In this document: piece by piece, positions 5,809-6,703 of the stretch
How positions within the stretch are numbered: position 1 is the first letter of the stretch
How the letters are laid out: every line of letters starts with the position of its first letter
NCBI GenBank assembly: GCA_947474485.1
Contig: CANJJP010000091.1
Location: forward strand, 1-6,703
From: Bacteroidota bacterium
GTDB taxonomy: Bacteria; Bacteroidota; Bacteroidia; B-17B0; Aurantibacillaceae
DNA length: 6,703 bases
Reading direction: 5' to 3'
Program-made: the position numbers and the translations under genes
Notes under the pieces: model-generated
Told to the model about the DNA's origin: nothing
What the model saw: the letters and a program-made list of their open reading frames with translations, nothing else
Database searches by the model: none

Positions 5809-6703
5809 TTAATAAATAATATACTCGAAAGGCATTCTTGCCTGCACACCTTTCATCTTAAGTAAGTCTCTTAAATGTTTAATGTACTTATATGATTCAC
5901 CAAGGTTTTTAGTCATTATTTTTGTTTCAGTTTCTGCTTCTACCTTTCCTAAAATTTCATCTAATGGATTTTTTTGTTTAGGGTAATTAACGATGCTGCA
6001 ATTATCAAGCTTAGCTTTCTTTTTTGCATAACTAATGGCTGCATCTAATCCACCCATTTCATCCACTAAATTAATTTTTAATGCATCTGCACCGCTCCAA
6101 ACGCGGCCTTGACCAATGCTGTCAACATCTGCTTGTTTCATTTTACGACCTTCAGCAACACGTTTTGTAAAAACATCATAAACATCTTCTACACCTTTTT
6201 GAATGTAAGCACGCTCTTCTTCTGTTACTCCACGATAAAGAGTACCAACATCCGAGTGTTTGTTTGTATTAACGGTGTCAATTGTAATTCCTAATTTTTC
6301 AGAAAGCATTTTTTGTGCATTTGGCATCATTCCAAACACACCAATAGAACCTGTGATGGTATTAGGTTGCGCAAAAATACGATCGGCAGCACAAGCAATA
6401 TAATATCCACCCGATGCAGCAACATCACCCATTGATACAATAATAGGTTTAGATAGTTTTGCTAAGGTAACTTCTCTCCACATTACATCACTTGCTAATG
6501 CGCTTCCACCTGGCGAGTTAACACGTAATACAATTGCTTTTACATTCGCATCTAAACGCGCATCTTTAATCGCTTTTGCTATACGGTCAGAGCCAATGGT
6601 GTTATCATCACCTTCTCCGCTTTCGATAGAGCCAACAGCATAAATAACTGCAATTTTATCTCCATTTTTCTCTTTTATTTTTTTGAACGGATTTTCTTCT
6701 TCA
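5809..6703 (-). CDS. sppA: Signal peptide peptidase SppA, C-terminal half (5' end beyond the window)
   Basis: The frame stays open to the right edge, so the ATG at 6481-6483 is internal; 297 residues are visible, about half of the usual long-form (67K) protein. SppA is a membrane-bound serine protease that degrades cleaved signal peptides. Visible family features are the IAVIYAVGSI strand, VLRVNSPGGSA, the block GDVAASGGYYIACAAD whose Ser (codon 6412-6414) is the nucleophile, the NTITGSIGVFG stretch, and RVWSGADALKINLVDEMGG. The catalytic Lys of the Ser/Lys dyad and the membrane anchor belong to the missing N-terminal half. The C-terminus QARMPFEYIIY looks natural, so the IS 10 bases beyond the stop has not truncated it, but it has moved the gene away from its likely former terminator. 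The terminator-like hairpin at 5708-5743 may replace it. Confidence 0.95.
   Translation of the reverse strand, partial: EEENPFKKIKEKNGDKIAVIYAVGSIESGEGDDNTIGSDRIAKAIKDARLDANVKAIVLRVNSPGGSALASDVMWREVTLAKLSKPIIVSMGDVAASGGYYIACAADRIFAQPNTITGSIGVFGMMPNAQKMLSEKLGITIDTVNTNKHSDVGTLYRGVTEEERAYIQKGVEDVYDVFTKRVAEGRKMKQADVDSIGQGRVWSGADALKINLVDEMGGLDAAISYAKKKAKLDNCSIVNYPKQKNPLDEILGKVEAETETKIMTKNLGESYKYIKHLRDLLKMKGVQARMPFEYIIY

Noticed and set aside
5624..5812. Plus-strand 62-codon frame
   Set aside because: It runs over the IS hairpin and zinc-ribbon codons and has no family features.
6109..6294. Plus-strand 61-codon frame
   Set aside because: It is antisense to conserved sppA codons.
1..6703. CRISPR array, tRNA, rRNA, toxin-antitoxin or phage-defence genes
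   Set aside because: No regularly spaced repeats, cloverleaf or rRNA signatures, and no defence-family motifs were seen on either strand.

Overview
The window comes from an AT-rich member of the Bacteroidota, most likely the class Flavobacteriia. Three things point there. The coding DNA is AT-rich and its starts lack strong Shine-Dalgarno sites. There are promoter-like TAnnTTTG (-7) elements. The protein set also fits: a TerB-ABCG-type ABC transporter, a CsdA/DeaD-type DEAD-box helicase with a Gly/Arg/Tyr-rich tail, and a long-form SppA. The assignment rests on recognising families by eye; no database search was possible.

Layout: (1) 1-1917, minus strand: an ABC transporter subunit, truncated by the left window edge, with a TerB-like domain, a beta-rich middle domain, a complete nucleotide-binding domain and the first membrane segments. 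(2) 1918-2068: AT-rich spacer with two inverted repeats. (3) 2069-2296, minus: a small protein of unknown function. (4) 2297-2590: divergent intergenic region in which the small gene and the helicase each have a nearly identical 19-bp promoter/start block facing outward; the helicase has a leader of about 125 nt containing a clear stem-loop. (5) 2591-4480, plus: a complete DEAD-box RNA helicase, followed by a strong bidirectional terminator at 4501-4538. (6) About 4546-5799: an insertion sequence of about 1.25 kb with 18-bp terminal inverted repeats (17/18 identical), carrying a Zn-ribbon IS256-like/MULE-type DDE transposase on the minus strand. (7) 5809-6703, minus: the C-terminal half of SppA, truncated by the right edge.

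The helicase and sppA converge, and the IS sits in the gap between them, next to their probable shared terminator, so both reading frames are intact. The most interesting part is inside the IS. The transposase's natural ATG and zinc ribbon are separated from the rest of the frame by an A8 tract that is one A short. Just downstream of the transposase there is a second short reading frame, resembling a small lipoprotein, which is also broken by an A-tract (A7) one A short. A perfect 14-bp hairpin followed by seven T residues ends four bases before the transposase ATG. These features could reflect control by slippage and attenuation, or homopolymer under-calling in the assembly; the sequence alone cannot decide.
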